Positions 5,941 through 13,714 of a stretch of 17,059 nt of DNA are shown here, one piece after another. The stretch is from positions 1 through 17,059 of the forward strand of contig JBKHDX010000092.1 in NCBI GenBank assembly GCA_046541115.1, in the 5' to 3' direction. The position numbers and the translations under genes were made by a program. Numbering within the stretch: position 1 is the stretch's first letter; each line of letters opens with the position of its first letter. The notes under the pieces are model-generated. The model made no database searches, was not told the origin of the DNA, and saw only the letters and a list, made by a program, of their open reading frames with translations. The stretch comes from Jaaginema sp046541115. Its GTDB lineage: Bacteria; Cyanobacteriota; Cyanobacteriia; Cyanobacteriales; Spirulinaceae.

Positions 5941-8904
5941 TCAAGACTGAATCGCAACGGTTTTGGGTTGAATATTTTGCGTTACTTTATAGGCTGTAGC
6001 CCGAATCGGAATCTCGATGCGGAAGATTGTACCTTGACCGATTTGAGAAAGGCAAGTCAGCTTTCCTTGGTGCTTTTCAGTAATAATTTGATAGCAAATA
6101 GATAAGCCTAATCCCGTTCCCTTACCGACGTTTTTTGTGGTGAAAAAGGCATCGAAAATTTTGGCTTGAGTTTGTTCGGGAATACCCGGCCCATTGTCGG
6201 TAATTTCAATACTAATCCAATCAGGATTAATAAGATTTGTGGTAATGGTAATGATATTAGGATTAGCTTGAATCTCGGTGTAACTGCGATCGCGATTATG
6301 GTCTTCAAAAGCATCAATGGCGTTTGCTAACAAGTTCATAAAAACTTGGTTGAGTTGGCCTGCATAACACTCCACTAAAGGCAACTCACTATAGTTGCGA
6401 ATGACCGAAATGGTGGGATGTTCGGCGTTGGCTTTGAGACGATTGCCTAAAATCATTAAGGTACTTTCAATACCATCGTGAATATTAATCGGCTTGACCT
6501 CTGATTCATCCACTCTCGAAAAGACTCGTAGAGACAGAACAATTTGACGGATGCGTTCGGTTCCTAAGTTCATAGAAGCCAAAAGTTTCGGTAAATCTTC
6601 TTCGATAAAATCGAGTTCGATGTCTTCGATGAAATCGCTAAGTTCAGTAGAGGGATAGGGAAATTCTTGGCGATATCTTGCGATCGCAATCAGCAATTCT
6701 TTAACGTAGTTGGTAGCGTGTTCGAGATTACCGTGAATAAAGTTAACCGGGTTGTTGATTTCATGGGCAACTCCCGCGACTAATTGACCCAAACTAGAGA
6801 GTTTTTCGTTTTGAATAAGTTGCATTTGGGCTTTTTTCAGGGTCGCGACAGTGTCTTGTAGTTCCGCAGTTCGCTGTTCGACGCGGTTTTCCAGTTCGTG
6901 GGTGAGGGCTTGCAATGCAGTTTCAGCCCGTTGACGTTCGTGAATTTCGGCTTGCAGTTGTTGGTTTTGCTTGTCGAGTTCGTCTTCGGCAAGTTCGCGG
7001 CTTTCTTCGCTGAGAACCAACCACCAAGCCCCCAAACCACACAGTAGAAAGAGAGGGGTATAAAGTTGCCAAAACAAGGTTAACAGGGCTTCCTGGGGAA
7101 GGGCCGCGAGTTGGGGCGATCGCGGGATGCCTTGATGATACACAATGGCAAAAATAACGCCAATACTCCCCGCGAGTAAGACAAAAATCCCAGTAAAGCG
7201 CAGAATGCGGATGCCGAGTTGCGGGGAAAGTTTATCTCGAAAGATTTTGGCGGATAACCGGGCTAAAAGCGGTTTTTGTTCGATTTGGGTTTCGGTTTTA
7301 CAACGGTCGTGACAATGGGCATCTAAGGTACAACACAGGGAACAAATCGGCCCGTCATACACCGGACAAAAAGCGGTGTCGGCGGGTTCGTAGTCTTGTT
7401 CGCAGATACAGCAAGTCAGGAGATTTTGCGAGGTGTGACGCAGGGTATTTTCACGGGCAATATAGTATTTGCCCCCCGTGATAAAGGCGATCGCGGGGGA
7501 TAAAATTAAAGCAATGCCTAAAGCTAGAAAAGCAGAATAAGCTTGGGCATATTCGCCAAAAATTCCTAGAAATGCCAAAATCGAAATTGCCGACGCGATC
7601 GCCATCGAACCAAAACCAACGGGGTTAATATTGTAGAGATAAGCCCGTTTAAATTCGATGTAAGATGGACTCATACCCAGGGGTTTATTAATGACTAAAT
7701 CCGCGACTAATGCCCCCACCCAAGCGATCGCAACGTTGGAATATAAACCTAAAACCGCTTCTAAGGTTTCAAATACCCCCAACTCCATTAACAATAGCGC
7801 GATCGCCACATTAAATACCAGCCAAACCACTCGTCCCGGATGGCTGTGGGTCAAACGCGAAAAGAAATTCGACCAAGCCAAAGACCCCGCATAAGCGTTG
7901 GTAACATTAATTTTAATTTGAGAAACAATTACAAAAATCGTGCCGACTAATAACACAACTTTGGGGTCGTCAAACATATCCCCAAAGCCTGCTAAGTACA
8001 TCTGGATCGGTTCTTTAGCTTTGCTAATAGTTGCCCCGTGTTGAATAGCTAAAGAGGCTAAAAATGCCCCTCCCAATTGTTTCGCACAACCTAAAATAAT
8101 CCAACCGGGACCCGCTAAAATCACCGCTAACCACCACCGTTTACGATTAGCTTTTTCCGGGTTAGGTAAAAAGCGTAAATAATCCACCTGTTCCCCCAAC
8201 TGAGCAATCAGGGAAAAAGACACCGTAGCCGCCATTCCAAACAGCAACGGATCGAACGCAGCCCCACTCGCAGAATGACCGCCAAAATGCGTCCAGTGAC
8301 TCAAGGCATCCGGTTCTTTATACAAAACAAAAACATAAGGAGAAATCATCAAAAACAACCAAATTGGCTGCGTCCAAAGTTGTAATTGATTAATTAAAGT
8401 TACGCCATAAAAAACCAGGGGGATAATAATAATTGAGCAAAACAAGTAACCCCAAGCAAGGGGTAAATGAAAATATAAATTCAATGCCTGGGCCATGATT
8501 GCGGCTTCTAAAGCAAAGAAAATGAAGGTAAACGAAGCGTAAACGAGGGAAGTAACGGTTGAGCCAATATAACCAAATCCGGCTCCCCGCGTTAGTAAAT
8601 CCATATCAATGTTATACTTCGCGGCGTAATAAGTAATGGGAATACCGAGGAGAAAAATAATCGCACTAACAGTAATAATTGCCCAAAAGGAATTGGCAAA
8701 ACCATAGCTAATAAGAAGCGAACCGCCAATAGCTTCTAAAGCCAAAAAAGAAATCCCTCCCAAGGCGGTATTTGCAACTAGAAATTCTGACCATTTCCGA
8801 AAGGATTGGGGAGCATAACGCAGGGAATAATCTTCGAGGGTTTCTGTTGCTACCCAGGTGTTATAATCCCGGCGTTCTTTGACAATTTTGCGAGTTCCCG
8901 TCAT
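5941..8904 (-). CDS. NCS1-like permease fused to a sensor histidine kinase
   Basis: Residues about 20-490 form a multi-helix permease resembling the nucleobase:cation symporter-1 family (NTWVATETLEDYSLRYAP leading into the first helix, then GGISFLALEAIGGSLLISYG). A cysteine/histidine-rich segment at 498-535 (C498, C499, C501 to C535) looks like a zinc-binding module. Two more membrane helices, a glutamate-rich coiled coil, a dimerisation/phosphoacceptor domain with GVAHEINNPVNF (His714) and an ATP-binding domain (NLLANAIDAF, DNGPGIP, GKGTGLGLS) follow. The plan suggests transport or ligand occupancy gating kinase activity, as in the SLC5-type sensors CbrA/PutP-like, but with a different transporter family. 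ATG at 8904 is preferred because the 33 residues before it look non-native; it gives 987 residues. No response regulator is adjacent. The substrate is unknown. Confidence 0.85.
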   Translation of the reverse strand: MTGTRKIVKERRDYNTWVATETLEDYSLRYAPQSFRKWSEFLVANTALGGISFLALEAIGGSLLISYGFANSFWAIITVSAIIFLLGIPITYYAAKYNIDMDLLTRGAGFGYIGSTVTSLVYASFTFIFFALEAAIMAQALNLYFHLPLAWGYLFCSIIIIPLVFYGVTLINQLQLWTQPIWLFLMISPYVFVLYKEPDALSHWTHFGGHSASGAAFDPLLFGMAATVSFSLIAQLGEQVDYLRFLPNPEKANRKRWWLAVILAGPGWIILGCAKQLGGAFLASLAIQHGATISKAKEPIQMYLAGFGDMFDDPKVVLLVGTIFVIVSQIKINVTNAYAGSLAWSNFFSRLTHSHPGRVVWLVFNVAIALLLMELGVFETLEAVLGLYSNVAIAWVGALVADLVINKPLGMSPSYIEFKRAYLYNINPVGFGSMAIASAISILAFLGIFGEYAQAYSAFLALGIALILSPAIAFITGGKYYIARENTLRHTSQNLLTCCICEQDYEPADTAFCPVYDGPICSLCCTLDAHCHDRCKTETQIEQKPLLARLSAKIFRDKLSPQLGIRILRFTGIFVLLAGSIGVIFAIVYHQGIPRSPQLAALPQEALLTLFWQLYTPLFLLCGLGAWWLVLSEESRELAEDELDKQNQQLQAEIHERQRAETALQALTHELENRVEQRTAELQDTVATLKKAQMQLIQNEKLSSLGQLVAGVAHEINNPVNFIHGNLEHATNYVKELLIAIARYRQEFPYPSTELSDFIEDIELDFIEEDLPKLLASMNLGTERIRQIVLSLRVFSRVDESEVKPINIHDGIESTLMILGNRLKANAEHPTISVIRNYSELPLVECYAGQLNQVFMNLLANAIDAFEDHNRDRSYTEIQANPNIITITTNLINPDWISIEITDNGPGIPEQTQAKIFDAFFTTKNVGKGTGLGLSICYQIITEKHQGKLTCLSQIGQGTIFRIEIPIRATAYKVTQNIQPKTVAIQS

Positions 8905-9095
8905 GATTTTAGAGACTGAGTGCTTCTTTCTGGTATAACAAGTTTGAAGATAATTGTGGCTCCGTAAATTTACCGAAGCTAATACGATCGCACAGTAAAT
9001 CAAGTAAAATTACAGTTTCGATCGTGAAACTAATCGGTATTACACCCAAAGTACTTAGGAATATTTTAGAGATTTTTGAGAGAACTTGCCGTTAG

Positions 9096-11246
9096 CTAAG
9101 ATACCGATTCTCGCCGTTTTCTGCGCCAATCGCCCCGGACTAATTGAATTTCGCCGTAGCTATATTTATGCTCCAAATGTTCTTTTAAATTCGTCAAAGA
9201 GCGATCGCCAATTTTCTCTAATGCCTGAATAATCGGTTGTTGATGTTCTGGTGCAACCAAGCCGTCGAGATCGATAGGTTGATTCATTTCTAACAATTCG
9301 CTTATATGGTTAATAATCGTGCGCGGTTTTAGTCCTCGTTCTGTGGCGATCGCGTCCACATCCAAACCCTGCTGATACAATTGTAAAGTGATGAGTTGTG
9401 TCGAACTCGGAGTCATTACTGGCGTGGTTTGTTCCCAACAAAATGCCCGAATTTCTGACACAAAACGCTCGCCATATTGCTGTAATTTATATTCTGTCAC
9501 CCCGGAAATTTGCTGGAACTCTTCTAAACTTTGGGGCTTATTGTGCGCCATTACTTTTAATGTCGAATCGGCAAAAATGACATAAGGTGCAACGGATTGA
9601 ACATCAGCAATTTGTTTGCGTAAACGGCGTAAACGTTCCGTTAACAATTCTACTTCTAAACTGCGAGAACTTAGGGCTAAATCGGCAGCTTTATCTTTCT
9701 GGGGGACAGCGATTTGTACCGAACGTTGCGATCGCAAAATTTCCCAACTTCTTTTATTCAGTTTTAACACGCGATAGCCATCATTGGTTTCTGCCATTAA
9801 CCCTTGATGTAAGAGCGATCGCGCCAACAATTTCCACTCATCAACACTGCGGTCTTTGCCAATATTATAAGTAGACAACAAATGATGGCCATTTTGAGCA
9901 ATTTTCTTATTATTTGCCCCCCGCAAAACATTAATAATATGGGTCATCCCAAACCGTTCGCGACACCGGGCTACACAGGATAAAAACTTCTGGGCTTCTA
10001 TCGTCCAATCTTCAATCGGTCTGGGATTGCGACAGTTATCACATTGATCGCAATTTCCCGGAAACTTTTCCCCAAAATAACTCAGTTGAATCGTGCGCCG
10101 ACATTCTGTTCCCTCCACATAATCCAGCATTTGCCTTAACTGTTGATGGGCAATTCTTTGTTCATTTTCGTCTTGTTTCTTATCAATCAAGTAACGAATC
10201 GTACTAATATCTTTTCCGCCATAAAATAGCGTGCAATAAGCCGATTCTCCATCTCGACCAGCCCGGCCTGATTCTTGATAATACCGTTCTAAATTTTGGG
10301 GTAAATCGTAATGAATGACAAAGCGCACATCGGGCTTATTAATCCCCATACCAAACGCCACCGTTGCCACAATAATCTGCACATCATCGCGAATAAAGCG
10401 GGTTTGATTTTGCGATCGCGTCCCATCTTCCATACCAGCGTGATAAGGTAACGCCGAAATCCCATCTGTTGAAAGTCTATAGGCAATATCATCAACCTGA
10501 CGACGACTGAGGCAATAAATAATCCCAGAACCGGAAAAAGACCGCACTTTTTTTAACAATTGGTCGTAACTGCGGCGTTCTTTCGGAATTACTTCATAAT
10601 ACAAATTAGGACGATTAAAACTGGCAACATGAACGGTGGGTTCTCGCAGTCGTAATTGTTGGATAATATCTTTTTGGACGCGATTCGTTGCTGTCGCTGT
10701 CAGTGCCATAAAAGAAACACTAGGATAGCGATAGCGTAGCAATTGTAATTTACGATATTCGGGACGAAAATCGTGTCCCCATTCCGAGACGCAGTGGGCT
10801 TCATCAATGGCAAAACTATTAATCCCAATGGAGTTGGCTAACTCATCCAGAAAATCCAAAAAACGCTCTGATAATAAACGCTCAGGTGCCACATAAAGTA
10901 ACTTAATTTTCCCCTTAAAAATCGCCTGAGTGCGCGATCGCACCTCATCCCAATCCAAGCTACTATTGAGGAAAGTTGCCCCAATGCCATTGTCTACCAA
11001 CGCATCTACCTGATCCTGCATTAAAGCAATCAACGGGGAAACCACCACCGTAATTCCCGGTTTCAGTAAAGCAGGTAATTGAAAACATAGGGATTTTCCG
11101 CCCCCTGTGGGCATAATGACCAAAAGATCGCGATTTTCTAACGCTGCTTCAATAATTTGGCGCTGTCCCGGTCGAAAGCTATCATAACCAAAGAAATACT
11201 TAAGATAATCTTCCAATGTATGAAGGGGAGTCGGGGATTGGTACAT
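9096..11246 (-). CDS. recQ: ATP-dependent DNA helicase RecQ
   Basis: Unwinds DNA 3' to 5' in recombination and fork repair. Helicase motifs: Q motif near FRPGQRQII (residues 24-32), Walker A MPTGGGKS with K51, DEAH box at 148-151 (DEAHCVSEWGHDFRPEY), SFMALTATAT, and the arginine-finger region YYQESGRAGRDG (about 322-333). The RQC zinc site has C382, C399, C402 and C405. An HRDC domain lies around 540-615. A C-terminal helix-turn-helix follows, with TLQLYQQGLDVDAIATERGL; this type of tail occurs in many bacterial RecQ proteins. Length of 716 residues fits. ATG at 11246 begins just before the helicase core. No gene overlaps it; the kinase fusion follows about 190 bp downstream on the same strand. 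Confidence 0.96.
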   Translation of the reverse strand: MYQSPTPLHTLEDYLKYFFGYDSFRPGQRQIIEAALENRDLLVIMPTGGGKSLCFQLPALLKPGITVVVSPLIALMQDQVDALVDNGIGATFLNSSLDWDEVRSRTQAIFKGKIKLLYVAPERLLSERFLDFLDELANSIGINSFAIDEAHCVSEWGHDFRPEYRKLQLLRYRYPSVSFMALTATATNRVQKDIIQQLRLREPTVHVASFNRPNLYYEVIPKERRSYDQLLKKVRSFSGSGIIYCLSRRQVDDIAYRLSTDGISALPYHAGMEDGTRSQNQTRFIRDDVQIIVATVAFGMGINKPDVRFVIHYDLPQNLERYYQESGRAGRDGESAYCTLFYGGKDISTIRYLIDKKQDENEQRIAHQQLRQMLDYVEGTECRRTIQLSYFGEKFPGNCDQCDNCRNPRPIEDWTIEAQKFLSCVARCRERFGMTHIINVLRGANNKKIAQNGHHLLSTYNIGKDRSVDEWKLLARSLLHQGLMAETNDGYRVLKLNKRSWEILRSQRSVQIAVPQKDKAADLALSSRSLEVELLTERLRRLRKQIADVQSVAPYVIFADSTLKVMAHNKPQSLEEFQQISGVTEYKLQQYGERFVSEIRAFCWEQTTPVMTPSSTQLITLQLYQQGLDVDAIATERGLKPRTIINHISELLEMNQPIDLDGLVAPEHQQPIIQALEKIGDRSLTNLKEHLEHKYSYGEIQLVRGDWRRKRRESVS

Positions 11247-11373
11247 AAATCCTAGCTCAAACAGCGCACAACGGAACTATTGTACCAGTGGTTTTTGTTT
11301 CTATCATTCTCTGGCGATCCATTTTCGGAAAATTCCTTCATAATGAATAAATAAAATCGAGGTTAAAAGATTT

Positions 11374-11661
11374 ATGCCGAAAGCAGTTTGGAATAATACG
11401 GTTATTGCTGAAAGTGATAATTGCGAGCGAGTTGAAGGAAATTATTATTTCCCTCCCGATGCCGTCAAATCTGAATATTTACAAGACAGCAACAAGAAAA
11501 CAACTTGTCCTTGGAAAGGGGTTGCGAGTTATTATGATGTTGTAGTTGATGGTCAAGAAAATAAAGATGCCGCTTGGTATTATCCCGAAGCCAAAGACAA
11601 AGCCAAAAATATTGAAGGCTATATCGCATTTTGGCGTGGAGTCAAAGTCGAAGATAGTTAG
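11374..11661 (+). CDS. DUF427 family protein, 95 aa
   Basis: A small soluble protein of the DUF427 (NTP_transf_9) family, found widely in bacteria and cyanobacteria, of unknown biochemical role. The family signature is complete: MPKAVWNNTVIAES at the N terminus, the central YYFPPDAV and TTCPWKGVASYYDV, and the C-terminal AAWYYPEAKDKAKNIEGYIAFWRGVKV. The 95-residue length equals a full single domain. A GAGG ribosome site lies about 11 bases before ATG. It is transcribed away from recQ and ends at a strong hairpin terminator, so it is probably monocistronic. Confidence 0.93.
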   Translation: MPKAVWNNTVIAESDNCERVEGNYYFPPDAVKSEYLQDSNKKTTCPWKGVASYYDVVVDGQENKDAAWYYPEAKDKAKNIEGYIAFWRGVKVEDS

Positions 11662-11683
11662 TTTTTAACATCACAAAATTAAC

Positions 11684-11721
11684 CCAAAAGCCTCGGTTTT
11701 TCTAAAAAATCGGGGCTTTTG
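11684..11721. terminator. bidirectional intrinsic terminator
   Basis: CAAAAGCC-TCG-GTTTTT pairs with AAAAAATCGGGGCTTTTG (8 perfect pairs at the base, then G-T and A-T pairs) around a short loop, with T-rich sequence after it. It lies 23 bases behind the DUF427 stop codon and is also downstream of the convergent small membrane-protein gene at 11822-11992. Confidence 0.75.
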
Positions 11722-11821
11722 ATTCTATTTTACAATTTTCATTACAAAGTTCGTTATCGATTTCTATATTCCCCGATTTTCTCAATAAATTAATTAAAAA
11801 CTGTACATTATACATTGTAAA

Positions 11822-11992
11822 TTATTCATTATCCCCCACACACCAAGCCACAAATAAACCGAAAAGAGTCAAAAAAAGCCACGGACTATATAGACTCAAA
11901 GCATGAATAATTTGCAATGGGTAAATAATCAGAATTTCTGAAAAAAACCAATTGGCAACCATCAATAATATTAATAAAGTAACCAATAACAT
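11822..11992 (-). CDS. small membrane protein, 56 aa, function unknown
   Basis: A 57-codon frame between ATG at 11992 and TAA at 11824-11822 encodes two hydrophobic helices: residues 2-16 (LLVTLLILLMVANWF) and roughly 36-52 (SPWLFLTLFGLFVAW), joined by an amphipathic linker SEILIIYPLQIIHALSLY, and ending CVGDNE. This pattern, especially YPLQ-HAL and PWLF-LFG-F-AWC-GD, looks like a genuine small membrane protein and not random AT-rich sequence. The downstream spacer carries AT-rich repeats and the shared terminator. No strong ribosome site is visible. The gene diverges from the secreted-protein gene at 12169. Function unknown. Confidence 0.6.
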   Translation of the reverse strand: MLLVTLLILLMVANWFFSEILIIYPLQIIHALSLYSPWLFLTLFGLFVAWCVGDNE

Positions 11993-12168
11993 AATCAAAT
12001 TTTAATACTAAATCTTGAGTATAGATTTTTCAACAAAATCTTGAAAACCAGTCTCGATCGTCATTGCAGGACAACCAACAATTTACAACAAATGTTACTC
12101 TATTCGAGCGTAATCCTGGGCGACCCTACTGAAGTTAAACAGGATTTGAGTAATTGGAGAAAAAGATT

Positions 12169-12633
12169 GTGAAACAATACCGTTATATTCTAGGCATCGC
12201 GATCGCGCTGATCGCCGCCCTTCCTGCGGTAGCTGATGATTCCCTGTTTGGTGAAATCAAGCTGAGTCCCGGCTTTACCCGCACCGCCCAAAATGGCTTT
12301 ACTGGCGGGACGCTTTCGTTTACCGAAAAATTCAATCGCGATCGCGAAGGCAATCTTTGTGTCGGTTACGGTGATATTACCCCCGACTATATTCTGGTGG
12401 TGAATGAAGACTTACCCCAGTTGACCCTAGAAGTCGATAGCGGCGGCAATGATACCACCCTAGTCATCCAAGACCGCGATCGCAACATCCTCTACTGTGG
12501 CGACGACTTCAACAACAATCCCGACGCTCGCCTGAGTTATGATAACTTTCAGTCCGGAACTTATCGAGTTTGGGTAGGTTCCTTTGACCCCAATCAACGC
12601 TGGAACTACAATTTCATCGTTCGCGAAGACTAA
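12169..12633 (+). CDS. secreted beta-rich protein, PPC-like
   Basis: The start is GTG at 12169, ten to twelve bases after GGAGA; a TTG at 12154 in frame is less likely because it overlaps that ribosome site. The product has 154 residues. A classic signal peptide runs MKQYRYILGIAIALIAALPAVA, with probable cleavage before DD. The mature part is beta-rich with CVGYGDITPDYILVV, LTLEVDSGGNDTTLVIQD, ILYCGDDFNNNPDARL and SGTYRVWVGSF, the pattern of a pre-peptidase C-terminal (PPC) beta-sandwich; the two cysteines (in LCVGYG and LYCGDD) may form a disulfide. Such stand-alone exported domains are common in cyanobacteria and unassigned. cysE follows 28 bp downstream on the same strand and may be cotranscribed. 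Confidence 0.8.
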   Translation: MKQYRYILGIAIALIAALPAVADDSLFGEIKLSPGFTRTAQNGFTGGTLSFTEKFNRDREGNLCVGYGDITPDYILVVNEDLPQLTLEVDSGGNDTTLVIQDRDRNILYCGDDFNNNPDARLSYDNFQSGTYRVWVGSFDPNQRWNYNFIVRED

Positions 12634-12661
12634 AACTACAGAACGAGGCATCAATGGCCCG

Positions 12662-13477
12662 ATGAACGATAAAATAACCAGTGGACTGTACAACGCAAGA
12701 ATAAAATCGCTCGTGTTATCTACGATCGCCGCCGACTTTCGCATTATCTTTGACCGCGACCCCGCCGCCCGCAACTGGCTCGAGGTCATCTTTTGCTATC
12801 CCGGATTACAAGCCCTACTGTTTCACCGCTTCGCGCACTGGCTGTATAATATCGGGATTCCCTTACTCCCCCGCCTCATTTCCCATTTTGCCCGTTTCTT
12901 CACAGGCATCGAAATTCACCCAGGCGCACAAATTGGTCGGGGCGTATTTATCGATCATGGCATGGGGGTTGTGATTGGTGAAACCGCTATTGTGGGCGAC
13001 TCCTGCCTCATTTACCAAGGCGTAACCCTGGGGGGAACCGGAAAAGAAAGCGGCAAACGTCACCCCACCCTCGGTGAAAACGTCGTTGTCGGGGCAGGGG
13101 CCAAGGTTTTAGGCAATCTGCAAATCGGGAACGAAGTCCGCATCGGAGCCGGGTCGGTGGTGTTACGGGATGTGCCGTCAGATTGTACTGTAGTGGGCAT
13201 TCCAGGACGCATTGTCTATCGCTCTGGGGTGCGCGTCGATCCCCTCGCTCACGGCAAACTGCCCGATTCTGAAGCGGCAGTGATTCGCACCCTAGTAGAC
13301 CGCATCGAAAGCTTAGAGCAGCAACTCCAAACCCTCCAACAACGACAAACCGAAACCTATTCTCTGGCTAAATCGGCTTTGCCTCTCGTCGCTCATGGCA
13401 ATAACGATGATGATGGAGATTGCTGTCAACTTGAAGATAAAGCGATTCAAGAGTTTTTCAACGGGGCAGGGATTTAG
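12662..13477 (+). CDS. cysE: serine O-acetyltransferase
   Basis: Makes O-acetylserine from serine and acetyl-CoA, the first step of cysteine synthesis. The N-terminal helical domain contains ADFRIIFDRDPAARNWLEV and YPGLQALLFHRFAHWLY. The left-handed beta-helix with hexapeptide turns starts at IEIHPGAQIG (about residue 83), with the catalytic histidine in DHGMGVVIGE (His99) and the GGTGK-x-x-GKRHPT loop (His134). The C terminus is a coiled-coil-like tail (ESLEQQLQTLQQRQT) ending in an acidic, Cys-Cys stretch. The open frame extends to 12584, overlapping the previous gene; ATG at 12662 gives 271 residues. A GTG at residue 18 (LSTIAADFR) is a possible shorter start that fits homologs well. No riboswitch is visible upstream. 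Confidence 0.93.
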   Translation: MNDKITSGLYNARIKSLVLSTIAADFRIIFDRDPAARNWLEVIFCYPGLQALLFHRFAHWLYNIGIPLLPRLISHFARFFTGIEIHPGAQIGRGVFIDHGMGVVIGETAIVGDSCLIYQGVTLGGTGKESGKRHPTLGENVVVGAGAKVLGNLQIGNEVRIGAGSVVLRDVPSDCTVVGIPGRIVYRSGVRVDPLAHGKLPDSEAAVIRTLVDRIESLEQQLQTLQQRQTETYSLAKSALPLVAHGNNDDDGDCCQLEDKAIQEFFNGAGI

Positions 13478-13714
13478 TTGTTGGTTGTTAGTGATTGGTT
13501 ATTGGTAACTGGTAACTCTCCAGAAACTAAAATCCGCTTTTCGATGTTGTAGTGCTGATCTAGTATGGCTTTGAGCCTTCTTTTGAGTCTACCCTGTAGC
13601 AAGCAGTTTCGGACCCCCTTTCTGGGGCAAAATTCCACCTCCCCCCCCGATTGCCGATTGCCCCTTAGATGCTGGTCGCTGGTCACTGAAACCCCCCACA
13701 GCACGCGCTGCCCC
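13478..13714. other. convergent spacer with short repeats
   Basis: Between convergent cysE and the phosphatase gene lies repetitive sequence: a GTTGGTTGTTAGTGATTGG tract, CT-rich and C-run stretches, and a 16-base direct repeat TGCCCCTTAG(A/C)TGCTG at 13659-13674 and 13709-13724 (one mismatch). The second copy overlaps the phosphatase stop codon. No gene and no convincing terminator were seen. Confidence 0.5.

Noticed and set aside
8905..9003. 33-residue N-terminal extension of the permease-kinase
   Set aside because: Composition is unlike the rest and the recognisable permease start follows the ATG at 8904; no ribosome site supports the longer form.
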